A DNA stretch of 64,000 nt from Tupaia tana (lineage: Eukaryota > Chordata > Mammalia > Scandentia > Tupaiidae), in assembly GCA_026018925.1 (NCBI GenBank), contig JAKSZU010000011.1, positions 4,531,985 to 4,595,984 of the forward strand, read 5' to 3'. Positions 1 through 10,735 of this stretch are shown here, in pieces. The first letter of the stretch is position 1. Each line of letters starts with the position of its first letter. The notes beneath the pieces were generated by a model. It was not told where the DNA came from, did no database searches, and was given only the letters and a program-made list of their open reading frames with translations. The position numbers and the translations under genes are program-made.

Positions 1-3000
1 GCTGACCCTTCAGCCCACCAAGAGCCGGCCTGCATGGCCCTGGGGTCTGTTTCTATCCCCAGCTACGGCCATCACCAGCAGAGGCAGGGGTGTCAGACCA
101 CAGAGGAGATCCTCAACTTGGGGTCCGCAGATCGGCTTTGGAGAAGCAGTGAACCCTCTGGAGTCCCTCGAGAATGTGTGTGTTGGTGTATTTGTCTGAG
201 AAGAGTGTGTGCAGCCCTCTGAGGGCCTCACAAGGATTAAAGACTCGGAGTGAGGAAGCACTGGCATTAAAGGTGCGGCGGGCACACAGATCTGGCAGGG
301 GAGCGCACGTTTTCACAGGAGGTGCCGTGTGCACAGGCGTGATTGTTGGGATCTCTTGCCCTGTTCCTGCTCATCGATGCCCGCCTGGGAGTCCTGGACA
401 ACATTCCAGCAGGACGGAGTACCCTGAATTCTGCATCCCCGCACCCCCGTCCTCGCTTCTGTGCTACTGAAGGCTCTCCCTGACCCCTGGGGAATTCTCA
501 CACCTCTCACTGACCACTCGTTTCTTTTCTGAACACTGAGGCAGGAGAAAGCTAGCTAATGCAAGCTGGTAAGGGGGCTGGAGCACCTGCCATGTGGCTT
601 GATAGAAAAAAAACAAACGATCAGGGCAGAGAATTCCCCGTCCAGGGTAATGTAGGCAAGAGATTAGTGCGGGGTGTCTAGCTGATTAAGCCGCTTTTGA
701 TAGAGCCAATGAGATGAATCAGTGGGCCCAGCCACATTCGATAGGGCCAATGAGAGAAGAATCAGTGGGTCCAGCCAATGATCAACCAATATGACCTAGA
801 TTAAAAATATATAAAACTAGCAGAATGTGAACTGCCAGGTCCTTGAGCCACTCTGTCCGCTCAGGCCCACCCCTACCTCGCAGGTGTGTACTCTCACTTT
901 TATTAAAAAAAACACCTTTTCCTCTCACTATTAGCATGTTTCGTTCAATTCTCTGTCCAAAACACCAAGGAGCTGGATATCCTCACAGAAGCTGTCCCGC
1001 AACATCACCACCTCCAGACCAGAGAGAAGTGGAAAGGAACTGCAGTGTGGGAGAAAGCTGCTTCAGTGCACAGCAGAACCCCGCCGGCCTTCCTCCACCC
1101 CGCCTCGGGTCCTAGGAAGCACCTCTGTCATGGACATCTGGACACCCCTGTACTCCCTCCCACACTGCTCACGACCACTTCTTGTGGGGGGGCTTATCCT
1201 CCCGTACCAGCCAACACAGGGCAGATCTCCACTGCACAGGCCCCCCCCCCCACCAGCTGGGGGCCAAGGGAGCCTCGCACAAGCCCAGCACCTCACAGCA
1301 AGTTATTCTGCTGCTTTTGCAGAAAAGGGGGAGGTCTGATAAGCCCTCCTGCTGCCCATAAGCCCTCCTGCTGCCCATCAGCCCTCCCTGTTCTGCAGCT
1401 GGGGAGGGTGCCAGGACACCGACAAGACCCACACCCACATGCAGGCAGCTGAGGAGATGCTTCCTGTCCTAGGGACCCCTGAGGGGACTCCAGGGGCTCC
1501 TCTACTCTCCTGCATGGCAGGGCGAAGCTCGGTTTCCCCAGGGTGTGGAGTCATACTCAGCCTTAGAGGAAACCGGGCAGTCCCAAGTATCTGCTGATTT
1601 GGGCTTCACTATTCTTTCGCTCTCCATTCTCTATGACACCCAAAGCACCCATTGCAGGGCCAGGGGAGCAGACCAGGGTCAGTAAAACCTTCTCACTGTC
1701 TCCTGTGCCTCGTGTGCAAGTGGAAACTGACCGCCTGGAAAAGCCATTATTCTGTTTGAATGTGAGAGAGCTACCACAGAGGCCATGCGTCCGTCTCCAA
1801 TGTTCCAAAGACAAAGAACACACACCGCTAAAGTTGTCCTGCGTACAACGTCTTCTTTTTTGATGATTCAATTCACAGGAGGCACCTGGGGATCAGGCAG
1901 CAGTGTCTCCGGCATCATTCTGGACGCTCTTTGGAAAAGCAGAGGCAAAAGCAGAAGTCCCAGTTTCCCCAAGGCTCCACTTGGAGTCACTGAGTCCCTC
2001 TCCCTGGGCAGCGCACGCCTGGGAACCACTCCAGGGTAAAAAAGTCCCAGAAATAAAGGAGGAGGAGGAGTGCTACGGCATCTAGGAGGGATGTGGGCCC
2101 TCAGATTTTGGAAGCTCCTCCCAGGAAGGCGCTCCTACAAGTTTTTTTTTTTTTAATCTGTGATGGGGAAGCCTCAGAAAGGTGGCCTGAAGTTCCCTCT
2201 CCACCGCCTCCGGTAGACTCTACCTCTAATGGGGTCAATGAAGCAAGATTATACGGCCTGGACTAGTCTACCCCTCAAGCCAGGTCAGTGGGGTGCCAGG
2301 CAGTTGTGAAGCCTCGGGCCCCTCTCCCACTCAACAAAAGCCATGGCACAGGCCACGCCCTCCCCCCAAAGAAACTGAGAAAGGAAAGCCAGCCAAGGTG
2401 AGGTGGGTGACAGCATCAGCCCCAGGGCAGCCCCGGGCGGAGAGAACCGGCTACATCTGCCCAAGCGTCTCTAACCGGGACGGGGACAGGGCTGGCTGAG
2501 GACACAGAGCGCCAGCCTTCTGAAGTTCCCGCGGGCCGGCGGCCACGTAGGAAACCAAACCCAGCTCGCGGCCGGGGCTCGAGGCTGAGGACCCGCCAAA
2601 GTTAGGGCAGATGAAACGCTGCGCCCCCCGTGAGCCACGACCCGGGAACCCCCGGGTGGTGGATGACCTAGAGAAGGGCACCTCACTAGCCCCACGGTTG
2701 CGCCCTTGGATTCCGCCCTCGGGATAACTGCGCATTCCTCGCGGAGTCGGGGCAGCGGATGACTGCCAGTGGGTAGAGAGGGAGAAAAGCGCCCTGGACC
2801 AGAGCAGCTAGGCGTCCCTTCACGCCCTCCCACCCTCCATCCCTGGAGACCAGCCTCTGCCTGCGGAGGAGAGAAGCGGGGACAATATTCCAACAGGTCC
2901 CCCTCACCCGGCCTCACCCGCCCAGCCTTCCTCCGCCTGCCCTGAGGCCCCCGAATCAGCGGGAGCGCGGAGGCACCTGCTGCCAGACAGGGCTCCATCC

Positions 3001-3107
3001 CTCAGAGGGGGCCCTGGGCGGAGCCCCCCGACGCTCGGGGCCTCCTCGGGAAGGGGCGGGGCGCTCCCGGGGCTGGCGCGCCCCCCGGAACCCCCTCCCG
3101 CGCTCAC
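1..3107 (-). other. LRRC75A: LRRC75A intron 1, partial
   Basis: The sequence to the left of the exon 1 splice donor is the beginning of intron 1 as read on the minus strand; the intron continues beyond the left edge. It contains an ERV LTR at 537-1004. I see no exon and no recognisable repeat in 1-536 or in 1005-2900. The stretch 2450-2900 is GC-rich and leads into the CpG island. Confidence 0.8.
537..1004 (+). mobile_element. Solo ERV LTR (ERV1-like)
   Basis: The unit starts TGAGG and ends AACA. It carries several CCAAT-type motifs at 700-790, a TATA box (tatataaaa, 808-816), a polypurine/A-rich patch after 900, and no internal retroviral sequence. The layout U3-TATA-R-U5 is that of a gammaretrovirus-like solo LTR. 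The boundaries are approximate, because I could not confirm a clean target duplication. Confidence 0.6.
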
Positions 3108-3358
3108 CTGGCGCAGGTGCTGCAGCAGCGTCCCCGCCTCCTCCCGCCGGCCCTGGCGCACCATCCGCAGCAGCTCCTGGACCATGCCGACGCGCCGGTG
3201 GTAGGGGGGCAGCCCCGCGCCGGCGCCCGCGCGCCCCGCCTTGTCCCCGGCGCGCAGCAGCAGCGACGCCCAGAAGTCGGGCCGCTCGCGGCGGGGGCCA
3301 GGCGCGGCGCTGGGGCTGGCTCTCTCCGCCAGGCTGCCCTTGGTCTGCCGGGTGCCCA

Positions 3359-3359
<1 letters not shown>
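3108..3359 (-). CDS. LRRC75A: LRRC75A first coding exon (leucine-rich repeat-containing protein 75A, N-terminal 84 residues)
   Basis: The minus-strand frame starts MGTRQTKGSLAERASP and ends LLQHLRQ. The 84 codons finish exactly in phase 0 at a CAG|GTGAGC splice donor (intron begins at 3107). From memory the peptide matches the N terminus of mammalian LRRC75A (formerly FAM211A) almost residue for residue, including ERPDFWASLLLRAGDKAGRAGAGAGLPPYHRRV and the basic-hydrophobic helix VQELLRMVRQGRREE. The leucine-rich repeats are encoded by downstream exons that are not in this window. The function of LRRC75A is poorly known and I do not infer one. The ATG is preceded directly by a (GGC)9 tract. 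Longer overlapping frames on both strands are GC-driven artefacts. In human the gene lies at 17p11.2 beside TRPV2 and ZNF287. Confidence 0.88.

Positions 3360-3386
<27 letters not shown>
3360..3386 (-). repeat. (GGC)9 trinucleotide tract in 5' UTR
   Basis: Nine uninterrupted GGC units (GCC on the plus strand) lie immediately before the LRRC75A start codon, within the CpG island. Such tracts are length-variable and can affect translation. Confidence 0.9.
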
Positions 3387-3390
<4 letters not shown>

Positions 3391-3800
3391 GGACTCTCCG
3401 TGCTGGGCCGCGAGGCCGCGTCCCCGCCGCCTGCCCGCCCCTCGGCCGCCCGGGCACGCCCGCCTCCCGGGCTGCAACTTTGGGGGAACTGTTGCGCGCG
3501 GGCGGCGCGGGGGCGGGGGCCGGCGGTGGCGGGCGCTCCCCGCGCTCCTCCCTCCTCGCTCCCGGGGCGCGCTCCCCTGGCGCTCGCCGCCTGCCCGCCG
3601 GCCCCGCCCCGCCCCGGCCGGCCCCGCCCCCGCCTCCGCCCCCGCGCCCCGGCTCCGCGCCGCCGCGCGCCTCCCTGTCTCCCGCGCGCTCTCCTTCCCG
3701 CCGCTCAGCCGCGGGCTGGGGGCCTCCGGACGCCGGTCCCTGCGTCCCCTCCGGGCGCCGCGCCCCCTGCTGGTCACCGCACTGCGCGGCCGTCAGGGAG
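3387..3800 (-). promoter_or_regulatory. LRRC75A: LRRC75A 5' UTR and CpG promoter
   Basis: Dense GC boxes (ccccgcccc around 3600-3630 and others), no TATA box and a very high CpG content directly upstream of exon 1. This is a typical TATA-less CpG-island promoter read leftward. The transcription start cannot be fixed from sequence alone. Confidence 0.7.
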
Positions 3801-3991
3801 CGGGAGGCCCCAGGGACTGCCGTTCTCGGTCTTCACCAGGTCCGGAGATGCTTCCACGACCGCGCGCGAGGGCGAGGTCCTCGGGAGGGGATGGGAGGCC
3901 GCCGGTGCGCCCCGCGAGGTGGGGGACGTTCGGAGCATGGGGGGGGGGCACTCAGCAAGAGTCCGTTTTCTCCAAGTGGGCTCCGCTCGCT

Positions 3992-4122
3992 GAGCATCAG
4001 CGCCCAAACCATCTGAGGCGCTGGTTAGAAACGCAGACTCCCAGGCGCCCCTAACCTACTGGCTCAGAATCTCCTCGGTGGGGCCTGGGGGTCTGCGTTT
4101 ATAGCCAGCGCCTGGGCTGATG
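3992..4122. mobile_element. MER5-type hAT-Charlie DNA transposon remnant
   Basis: Motifs such as gctggttagaaacgcagact, tggctcagaatctc and tggggcctgggggtctgcgt follow the order of the MER5 non-autonomous hAT element. The copy is diverged and truncated. The flanking stretch 4123-4740 shows no recognised feature. Confidence 0.65.
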
Positions 4123-4740
4123 CCTTACGGACCTGGTCTGCTCTCAGGGCGCACCGTGGTGGTGAACAAGAAGACTACGCGCCAGGTTGTGCCATAGGGG
4201 ATTCTCCTTTTATGGAGAGTGCCCACTACTTCCATCAGGCTCTGGAGGGGTCTGAACTGGCAAGGTGTGAAGAACGCCCGCCGTCTTTGTTCCCACTCTT
4301 ACACCTCAGGAGAAGTGTCCTTGGGGGTCCTGCTACAAAGCACAGGCATGTCTGCCTGCCCACCTCGTCCTCAGCCACCTCAGTCAGGCCGGGTCTGTGA
4401 GAGGCCAGACCCCTGGGATCTGATGGTGCTTGGAGAGTCAGCCAGGCCCCTGCCTGTGAGAACGCTAAGGTTTTGGGAGACCATCCTTGTCACAGAACAC
4501 AGGACATAGGCCGGAGTGGCTGTCCTGCTCTCGATGCGGAGCTGCGAGCGTGCTAGGTTGACGCAGACCCAGGCGCTGGGGGCTGTTTTCAGGATGACTG
4601 TCGGGGCAGGAGAGGGGATCCCAAATCATAGAGAGCTTGACTCCACTCCTGCTGAGCATCAGGCAAGTTCTCCTTTCTTAAGTTCTAGTTCTTCCTCTGT
4701 CATGTTGGAGTAGTAACGCTGTCGAGAATTGGGAGCGATG

Positions 4741-4976
4741 GGGCCAGCAGGTGGTGTAGTAGTTAAAATGCCACATGGCCGCTCGCAGTTCAAGTCCTAG
4801 ACCTGGCAGCTTGAAAATCACGCTGGGCACATGTGATCAAAACAGAGAGGAGAGAATGGAGGAGAAGAGAGTGCGGTGTGGCCATCCCCTCTGAGGGGTG
4901 ATTTCTCGCTTTCCCTCTCTGCTTCTCTCCAGTAGTGTACATGGCCTATGGCAAAAACCTAAATAAATAAATAAAA
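4741..4976 (+). mobile_element. SINE-A-old
   Basis: The head gggccagcaggtggtgtagt is followed by a degenerate B box (cagttcaagtc) and the body gaggagagaatggagg. The 3' end atggcctatggcaaaaacct runs into (aaataaat)n. Confidence 0.9.
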
Positions 4977-5089
4977 GTAGGTGGGATATAAACCTACCTA
5001 GTGTTGTTTAAAGGATGGCTTAAAGACTAGTTAAATCACAGCAGGGAAAATTTTATGTATGGCTTTCTGCATAATATGGGGGCCACTGT

Positions 5090-6070
5090 AATGGAATTTT
5101 CTGGTGGGGGAGAGGGAAGGGCCTCAACTCCATGTAAGTGGGGGCTTATAGGGGTGAGCAGGGGTGGAAGGTTACTGAAAGGAACCTCAGGGGTCGGGGG
5201 ATTCTGGCTAAACCAGCCTAACAGGATTCTTGCTGGACAGGCCATGGTGGCCAGACATCACCAGAGGGGTGGTGGAGGCTGGGAAACCCATCAGATACCA
5301 AGGGAGATCAGATACGGAGAGGGGCCCATGTTCTTGCTAAACTTGGTAGGATTCTTTGCTAAACCTGGGTTTTACGGGGAAGTGCACACATGAGTCTAGG
5401 AGAAGGTGCAGGAGTCTAACTACAGTTGGGCCGAACAGAGAATCTCTGTCAACACATGAACTCCAGGCGTTCTGCAGGTGAGGTTCTTTTCCCACTCTGT
5501 GATTGTAGGGTCTTCCCTCAACCATGAGGACGTTGAGGGTGAGGCCTCGTGTCTCCCCCAGCTGCTTTCTTTTCCTCTGGACACCCAGTGCCCAAATGCC
5601 TATCCCTGCAGGCAGAGACCACTCCGTCTTCCACCAGCTGGCTTCACAGAGCTCAGCGCAGCACCAAACACACTGGAGCCCTCTGTGTACAGAACACACC
5701 TGTTGTCATTCCAGACGGTGTGAGCTGGCAAATGCATCCAAGTTTGTCACTCTGGCCTTTGGGACCCCCCTAGGCAAGGTGACCACCAAAGAAACCTGCT
5801 GACCACACTCCTCCTGAGGGACAATGGGCTCCACCCACCTGGAGCCAGATTGAGAGTGAGTGGTGGGGGCAAATGCTGTCCCTGTCTATGGGAGAGACCC
5901 CAGGCCAGTCCCTCACCTGGGAGCTCACTACCAAATCCCTCTTCTTCTTCAGAGATCTGACTCCATTCTCCTTCTCCTTGTTTCTCCCCAACCCCCACAG
6001 CTTTTCTCCCTTTTCTGGCTTGTTCTACTTAGTAAACGATCGACTCAGATCTCTTCCTTCTGTTTAAAAA
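5090..6070 (+). mobile_element. Unclassified LTR-like old repeat
   Basis: Positions 5190-5480 match the reverse complement of 17310-17650, for example ccagacatcaccag, gcctaacaggattctt and ctaggagaaggt. This shows a dispersed repeat, probably an ancient LTR. The 3' part (5900-6070) has a pyrimidine-rich run and a cttagtaaacgatcgactcag motif reminiscent of the R/U5 of an old LTR. I cannot name the family. Confidence 0.45.
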
Positions 6071-6148
6071 GAAATTTCATTTTCCCCCACCTGCTTCTGT
6101 CACCACTGCGCTCCTTCCTTCCAGCTAAACTTTGTAGAAATACCATAT

Positions 6149-6722
6149 ACAGGTCGAGCATCCCTAATCCGAAAATCACAAACTCCAAATGCGCCAAAAC
6201 GTGAAATGTGTGAGCATAGATGTGATACCACACATGGAATATTCCACACTTGATCTCTTGTAACGGGTTGCAGCCACAACACTGCAACCCAAAAATAGTG
6301 TATAAAATTACCTTCAGGGTCCAGCAGGCGGCACCGTGGTTAAGGTGCTGGACGTCCATGTGGCCAACTGTGGTTCAAGTTCCAGACCTGGTGGCGTGAA
6401 ACACTCTGGGTGCGTGTGTGTGGATGCCCAAAATAACTGAGAGGAGAATGGAGAAGGGAGTGTGGCATGCCATCCTCACTGGGGAGTGATTTCTTGTTTT
6501 CTATCTCTCTGTCTCTCTGGAGAGTGCACAAGTCCTATAGCAAAAAAAATCTCTAAAATAAATAAATAAAATAAAAATAAAATTACCTTCAGGTTATGTA
6601 TATAAGATGTATGGATTTCATGTTTAAACTTGAGTTCCATCCCCAAGATATCTCATATGTGAATATTCCAAAATCTGAAACACTTTTGGTCCCAAGCAAT
6701 TTAGAGGAGAGATACTCAACAT
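6149..6722. mobile_element. Ancient Tigger/pogo-like DNA transposon, interrupted by a SINE
   Basis: Inverted ends: acaggtcgagcatccctaat at the left, and tttggtcccaagcaatttag followed by gagatactcaac at the right. TA-like flanks are present. These are the familiar ends of a mammalian Tigger-class non-autonomous element. A SINE-A-old is inserted at 6319-6578. Confidence 0.7.
6319..6578 (+). mobile_element. SINE-A-old in DNA transposon
   Basis: Flanked by a perfect 15-bp TSD, aaaattaccttcagg, at 6304-6318 and 6579-6593. It has a full tRNA-like head and the 3' end agtcctatagcaaaaaaaatc. Confidence 0.95.
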
Positions 6723-6814
6723 GTCTTGTGATTATTCCTCCTTTACCTCCATTCGTTCCTCCTTCACTGTACTTTGGCTTCTGGTCACACCATGTCATTG
6801 AAATGCAAATACTA

Positions 6815-7114
6815 GGACCAGCAGTTAGCGTAATGGCTATGTCTCTGGACTCCCATGTAGTCGACCGCAGTTCGAGTCCCATACTCGGTGGCTTAAACTC
6901 ACACTGGGAGCGTGTGCGTGCGTGTCCAAGATCCTGAGAGGAGAATGGAGGAGAAGGGATTGCTGTGTGGGCATCCCCCCTGGGGGGGAGGGTGATTTCT
7001 CGCTTTCTATCTCTCTGTCTTTCTCTGTCTTTCTGGCGAGCGCATGAGCCCTATAACAAAAACCTCTCAAAAAAAAAAAAAAAAAAAGAAAAAAGAAAAA
7101 AGAAAAAAAGAAAA
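6815..7114 (+). mobile_element. SINE-A, full length
   Basis: The head is ggaccagcagttagcgtaat and the B box ttcgagtccc. A long A/G-interrupted tail ends in the TSD gaaatgcaaatgcta (7115-7129); the left copy is gaaatgcaaatacta at 6800-6814. Confidence 0.95.
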
Positions 7115-7160
7115 GAAATGCAAATGCTATAGTTGCTAAATTCAGTGGCTACTTTTTAGT

Positions 7161-7450
7161 TTTCATCTTATTTATTTATTTTTTATTATTATTTTTTTTT
7201 TGGAGAGGTTTTCGCTATAGGGCGCGTGCGCTTGCCAGACAGACAGAGACAGAGAGACAGAAAGTGAGAAATCACCCCCCAGGGGGGATGGCCATGCTGC
7301 AATCCCTTCTCCTCCATTCTCCTCTCGGGATCTTGGGCATGCGCGCACACGTGCCCAGCGTGAGTTTTAAGCCACCAGGTCCGGGATGTGAACTGTGGTC
7401 GACTACGTGGGAGTCCAGCGACATAGCCATTACGCTAACTGCTGGTTCCC
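7161..7450 (-). mobile_element. SINE-A, full length
   Basis: Poly-T then gagaggttttcgctatag at the left, and ctaactgctggttccc at the right. It abuts another antisense SINE-A. Confidence 0.93.
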
Positions 7451-7457
7451 ACTTTTT

Positions 7458-7716
7458 TCTTTTTTTTTTTAAGTGAGATTTTTGCTATAGGACACATGCA
7501 CTGGCCGGAGAGACAGAGAGACAGAAAGAGAAAAAAAGTCATTCTCCCGGGGGAATGACCACACTGCAATCCCTTCTCCTTCACTCCCCTCTCGAGATCT
7601 TGGGTATGCATGCACGTGCGCCCAGCGTGAGTTTTAAGCCTCTGGGTCCAAGACTCAAACTGCAATCTACTACATGGGAGTCCAGCGACATAACCATTAT
7701 GCCATCTGCTGGTCCC
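7458..7716 (-). mobile_element. SINE-A
   Basis: Antisense copy ending gccatctgctggtccc. It has more substitutions than its left neighbour. Confidence 0.92.
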
Positions 7717-7734
7717 ATGATGCTCCATTTCTTA

Positions 7735-7758
7735 CCCCCCCCCCCCCCCCCCCCCCCC
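7735..7758. repeat. Poly-C tract (24 nt)
   Basis: An uninterrupted run of C. It is a likely site of sequencing or assembly length error. Confidence 0.95.
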
Positions 7759-7807
7759 GTCTTTACTTGGTGTTACCCAGGGTGCTGTCCTAGACCTCTT
7801 TCTAGGA

Positions 7808-8070
7808 TTTTTTTTTTTTTTTTTTGAGAGGTTTTTGTTATAGGGCATGTGTGTTTGCCAGAAAGAGAGAGACAGAGAGACAGAAAGTGAGAAATCACCC
7901 CCCAGGGGGGATGGCCACGCCGCAATCCCTTCTCCTCCATTCTCCTCTCAGGATCTTGGGCACACACGTGCATGCACCAGTGTGAGTTTAAGCCACTGGG
8001 TCCAGGACTTGAACTGTGGTTGACTACATGGGAATCCAGTGATATAGCCATTACGCCAACTGCTGGTCCC
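7808..8070 (-). mobile_element. SINE-A, full length
   Basis: Poly-T start, and ends caactgctggtccc. A short TSD of the ctagga type lies on both sides. I see no gene or recognised repeat in 8071-8750. Confidence 0.93.
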
Positions 8071-8755
8071 ACCTAGGAAATGTTTTTACTCATGATTTTC
8101 CACACCATACATACACCCATGACTCCAAGTCTGTCCTTCCAATTCATAAGCTGATAAATGAACCTGTCAGTGATTCAGGAAAGCTGGCAGAAGACATGAG
8201 ACACGAGGGTCAGAGAATAGGACCGGATTACACGTGGCACAGCAAGTAGCAGGAGCGTCAGCCTATTTGCATCGGTTCCTCCTGCCGCCGCGTCCCATGG
8301 GGCAATGCGATGGGCCCAGATGGATGCTCCACATGCAGCTGGTCTGCGTCACCGCTGAGGAGCAGGGAGCTCAGGGATCTGCTGCTCAAAGAGGAAGCAG
8401 TAAGCAAGCCTGCTCTTCGTCCTAGAGGGAGACCTCACCCCTCAAGGTTGCTCACTACAAACGCAGCACTGAGAAGTGGCTCAGGTCGAAGTGGTCAGGG
8501 CCTTGCATTCTTAGCACATGCGGCAAGATGAGTAAGAGTGCAGGAGACCCAGGGAGGATCATCTCTTTCAACAGTGGGCACTTCCTCCTCAGCAAATGCG
8601 TGCCTCCCCTTCCAGGCCTCCCTTCTCTGCTTTCTGTTAGTAACAGCAGGCCAGAAGCCTGGAGTCACTGTGCACTGGCTAGTCTCTCTCAGTATCTGTG
8701 TCTGGTTAACTGAGACCAGTTAATGAAGCAGAGGATGATAACTCTCGTTTTCTTT

Positions 8756-8866
8756 TCTTCTTCTTTTCTTTTTTGGAGAGGTTTTTGCTATAGGGCGCGT
8801 GAGCTCGCCAGAAAGACAGAGAGAGACAGAGAGACAGAAAGCGAGAAATCACCCCCCAGGGGGAAT
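8756..8866 (-). mobile_element. SINE-A, 5'-truncated
   Basis: Only the 3' third is present: ggagaggtttttgctatagg through to accccccaggggga. The tRNA-like head is absent. This is an unusual truncation for these SINEs. Confidence 0.9.
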
Positions 8867-8869
8867 CTG

Positions 8870-9370
8870 TGCAGCCCTGTGTGCTCGGTATCTGGCTGTG
8901 TCATTGTATTTATCATGTTATTGCATCCTTTCCACAAGTGTGAGGTAGGCTTTCTTTCTTTCTTTTTTTTTTTTAAGAGATTTTTGCCTTAGGGCTTGTG
9001 CACTCTCCAGGGAGAGAGAGAGAGACGGTGAGAGGGAAAGTGAGAAATCACCCTCTAGGAGGCATGGCCATGCCACAATCCCTTCTCCTCCATTCTCCTT
9101 CCGGGATCTTGGGCACACAAGCTTACGCACCTGGTGTGATTTTCAAGCCACTGAGTTCAGGATGCGAACCATGGTCAGCCATGTGGGAGTCCAGCGATGT
9201 AACTGCTATGTCACCTGCTGGTCCCAGAAGTAAGCTTTTTTATTATCTGATTTCCTGGGTAAGGAAATAGAATCTTAGGTTGGATGACTTACCAAAGGTC
9301 ATAGATAGTGAAGGGCGAGGCTGGGATTCACACTTTGATCTGTCTACTTGAAAGCCTGTTTTGTTAATGC
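8870..9370. mobile_element. MIR/L2-type ancient repeat, interrupted by SINE-A
   Basis: The motif accaaaggtcatagatagtg with ctgggattcacactttgatc follows the MIR/L2 pattern of the 'ggtcacacagctagtaagtg' kind. A SINE interrupts it at 8960-9225. Confidence 0.5.
8960..9225 (-). mobile_element. SINE-A
   Basis: Flanked by related taggcttt and taagcttt sequences. It ends cacctgctggtccc. Confidence 0.92.
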
Positions 9371-9404
9371 TGCTTTATACCAGTGGCCCTATTTTCCTCC
9401 TTCC

Positions 9405-9680
9405 TTCCTTCCTCCCTTGCTTCCTTCCTTTTTTTCTTTTTTGCTATGGGGCATGTGAACTCACCAGAGACAGAGACAGAGAGAAGGAAAGTGAGAAATC
9501 ACCGTCCCCTGGGGGGGGGGATGGCCAAGCCACAATCTCTTCTCCTCCATTCTCCTCTTGGGATTTTGGGCGCACACGCACACCTACTCAGTTTTTCAAG
9601 CTGCTGGGTCTGGGACTTGAACTGTGCAGCTAGCCATGTGGAATCTAGCCACCTTAACTTCCATACCACTTGCTGACCCA
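9405..9680 (-). mobile_element. SINE-A-old
   Basis: A pyrimidine-rich (ttcc)n lead precedes ttgctatggggcatgtgaac. It ends cacttgctgaccca. Confidence 0.88.
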
Positions 9681-9691
9681 GTCCTAATTTT

Positions 9692-9945
9692 TTTTTTTTT
9701 TTTTTTGAAGAGGCTTTTGCTATAGGGCACGTGCGCTTGCCAGACAGACAGACAGAGAGATAGAAAGCGAGAAATCACCCCCCAGGGGGATGACCACGCC
9801 GCAGTCCCTTCTCCTCCATTCTCCTCTCGGGATCTTGGGCACGCACGCACATTCGCCTGGCATGAGTTTAAGCCACCGGGTCCGTAAACCGCGGTTGACT
9901 ACATGGGAGTCCAACGACATAGCCATTACGCTAACTGCTGGTCCC
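9692..9945 (-). mobile_element. SINE-A, full length
   Basis: TSD agtcctaatttt at 9680-9691, repeated at 9951-9962. The ends are well preserved. Confidence 0.95.
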
Positions 9946-9971
9946 AACCAAGTCCTAATTTTTAAAAAAGA

Positions 9972-10152
9972 ATGATTTATTTAATTTTATTTATCATCAT
10001 TTTTTTTTTAATCTGCTAAAGAGCACACGCACTCACCAGAGAGAAACAGAGGGGGGGGAGGGAGTGAGAAAGCAAGCTGCCAGTCTGGGACTTGAACCGC
10101 AGTTGACTGTGTGGGAATCCAACACCTTAACCACCACACCACCTGCTGGCCT
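9972..10152 (-). mobile_element. SINE-B
   Basis: It runs from aatgatttatttaatttt to caccacctgctggcc, with the short B-type body gtgagaaagcaagctgcc and no A-type middle region. Confidence 0.9.
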
Positions 10153-10169
10153 ACTTTTCAAACAGTTCC

Positions 10170-10500
10170 CCATCTACATCTACTGCTTTGGTTGAGGACC
10201 TGTCATTTTCCACCCTAACCTTCTTTCCAACTCGTCTCCTTACCTCTGGTCATGGCCCTGTGATGGATCTTCCATACGGCAGTTGGAGCAATCGTTCTGA
10301 AAGGGGAATCTCTCTCTCACTCTCTTTCTTCCTTCTACCACTCTCAGTCCAAACTACAGTACTTAGCACTGCATTGATGTCCCCCAGATGCCCTGTGTCC
10401 CATGCCCTGTGCTTCATCCGTCTTCCTGCATCACTCACCACTCTCCTGAGGTGCCATTCTCTGTGCACAAGGACTGCATTACGTTCATAGAGTGTTCACC
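10170..10500 (+). mobile_element. L2-like ancient LINE fragment
   Basis: Pyrimidine-rich text such as ctctggtcatggccctgtga, cagttggagcaatcgttctg and cctgtgcttcatccg is of the L2 3' region type. It is diverged and the assignment is tentative. Confidence 0.35.
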
Positions 10501-10502
10501 GC

Positions 10503-10735
10503 TTTCTTTTTTTTTTTTTAATTTTATTATTTTTTATTTTACATACTTAATCACTATACATCACTTTGCTTATAAGTTGAATTTACCCAACATGAATATA
10601 TTTCACATCAGTCCAGTTGAAAGTACTAAACACATTATCATCCACCGATAATAATCCACTTCTGTGCCCCATAAATGTCCTGCCTCTCAATTTTCCTTCT
10701 TAATTTCCTTCCTTACACTCTCCCCCTTCTCCGAC
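10503..10735 (-). mobile_element. L1 3' UTR fragment
   Basis: It is homologous to 19600-19760: tcacatcagtccagttgaaa and attatcatccaccgataata match the longer antisense L1. A poly-T marks the 3' end at the left. I see no feature in 10736-11410. Confidence 0.75.

Larger units (their letters stand above)
2900..3960. other. LRRC75A: CpG island at LRRC75A 5' end
   Basis: CpG density is very high from about 2900 to 3960, unlike the rest of the window, which is AT- and SINE-rich. The island covers the first coding exon, its 5' UTR and the promoter. Confidence 0.9.

Noticed and set aside
2956..3777. A 273-residue minus-strand frame and two plus-strand frames (250-299 residues) across the CpG island
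   Set aside because: They result from the scarcity of stop codons in very GC-rich DNA, and are made of Arg/Pro/Ala/Gly runs. The real coding frame here is the LRRC75A exon.
5055..5393. A 112-residue frame at 5.1-5.4 kb
   Set aside because: It lies within the unclassified LTR-like repeat that recurs at 17.3 kb.
7161..8070. Three direct repeats about 260 bp long as a possible CRISPR-like or tandem array
   Set aside because: They are independent SINE-A insertions with different flanks, in a mammalian genome.
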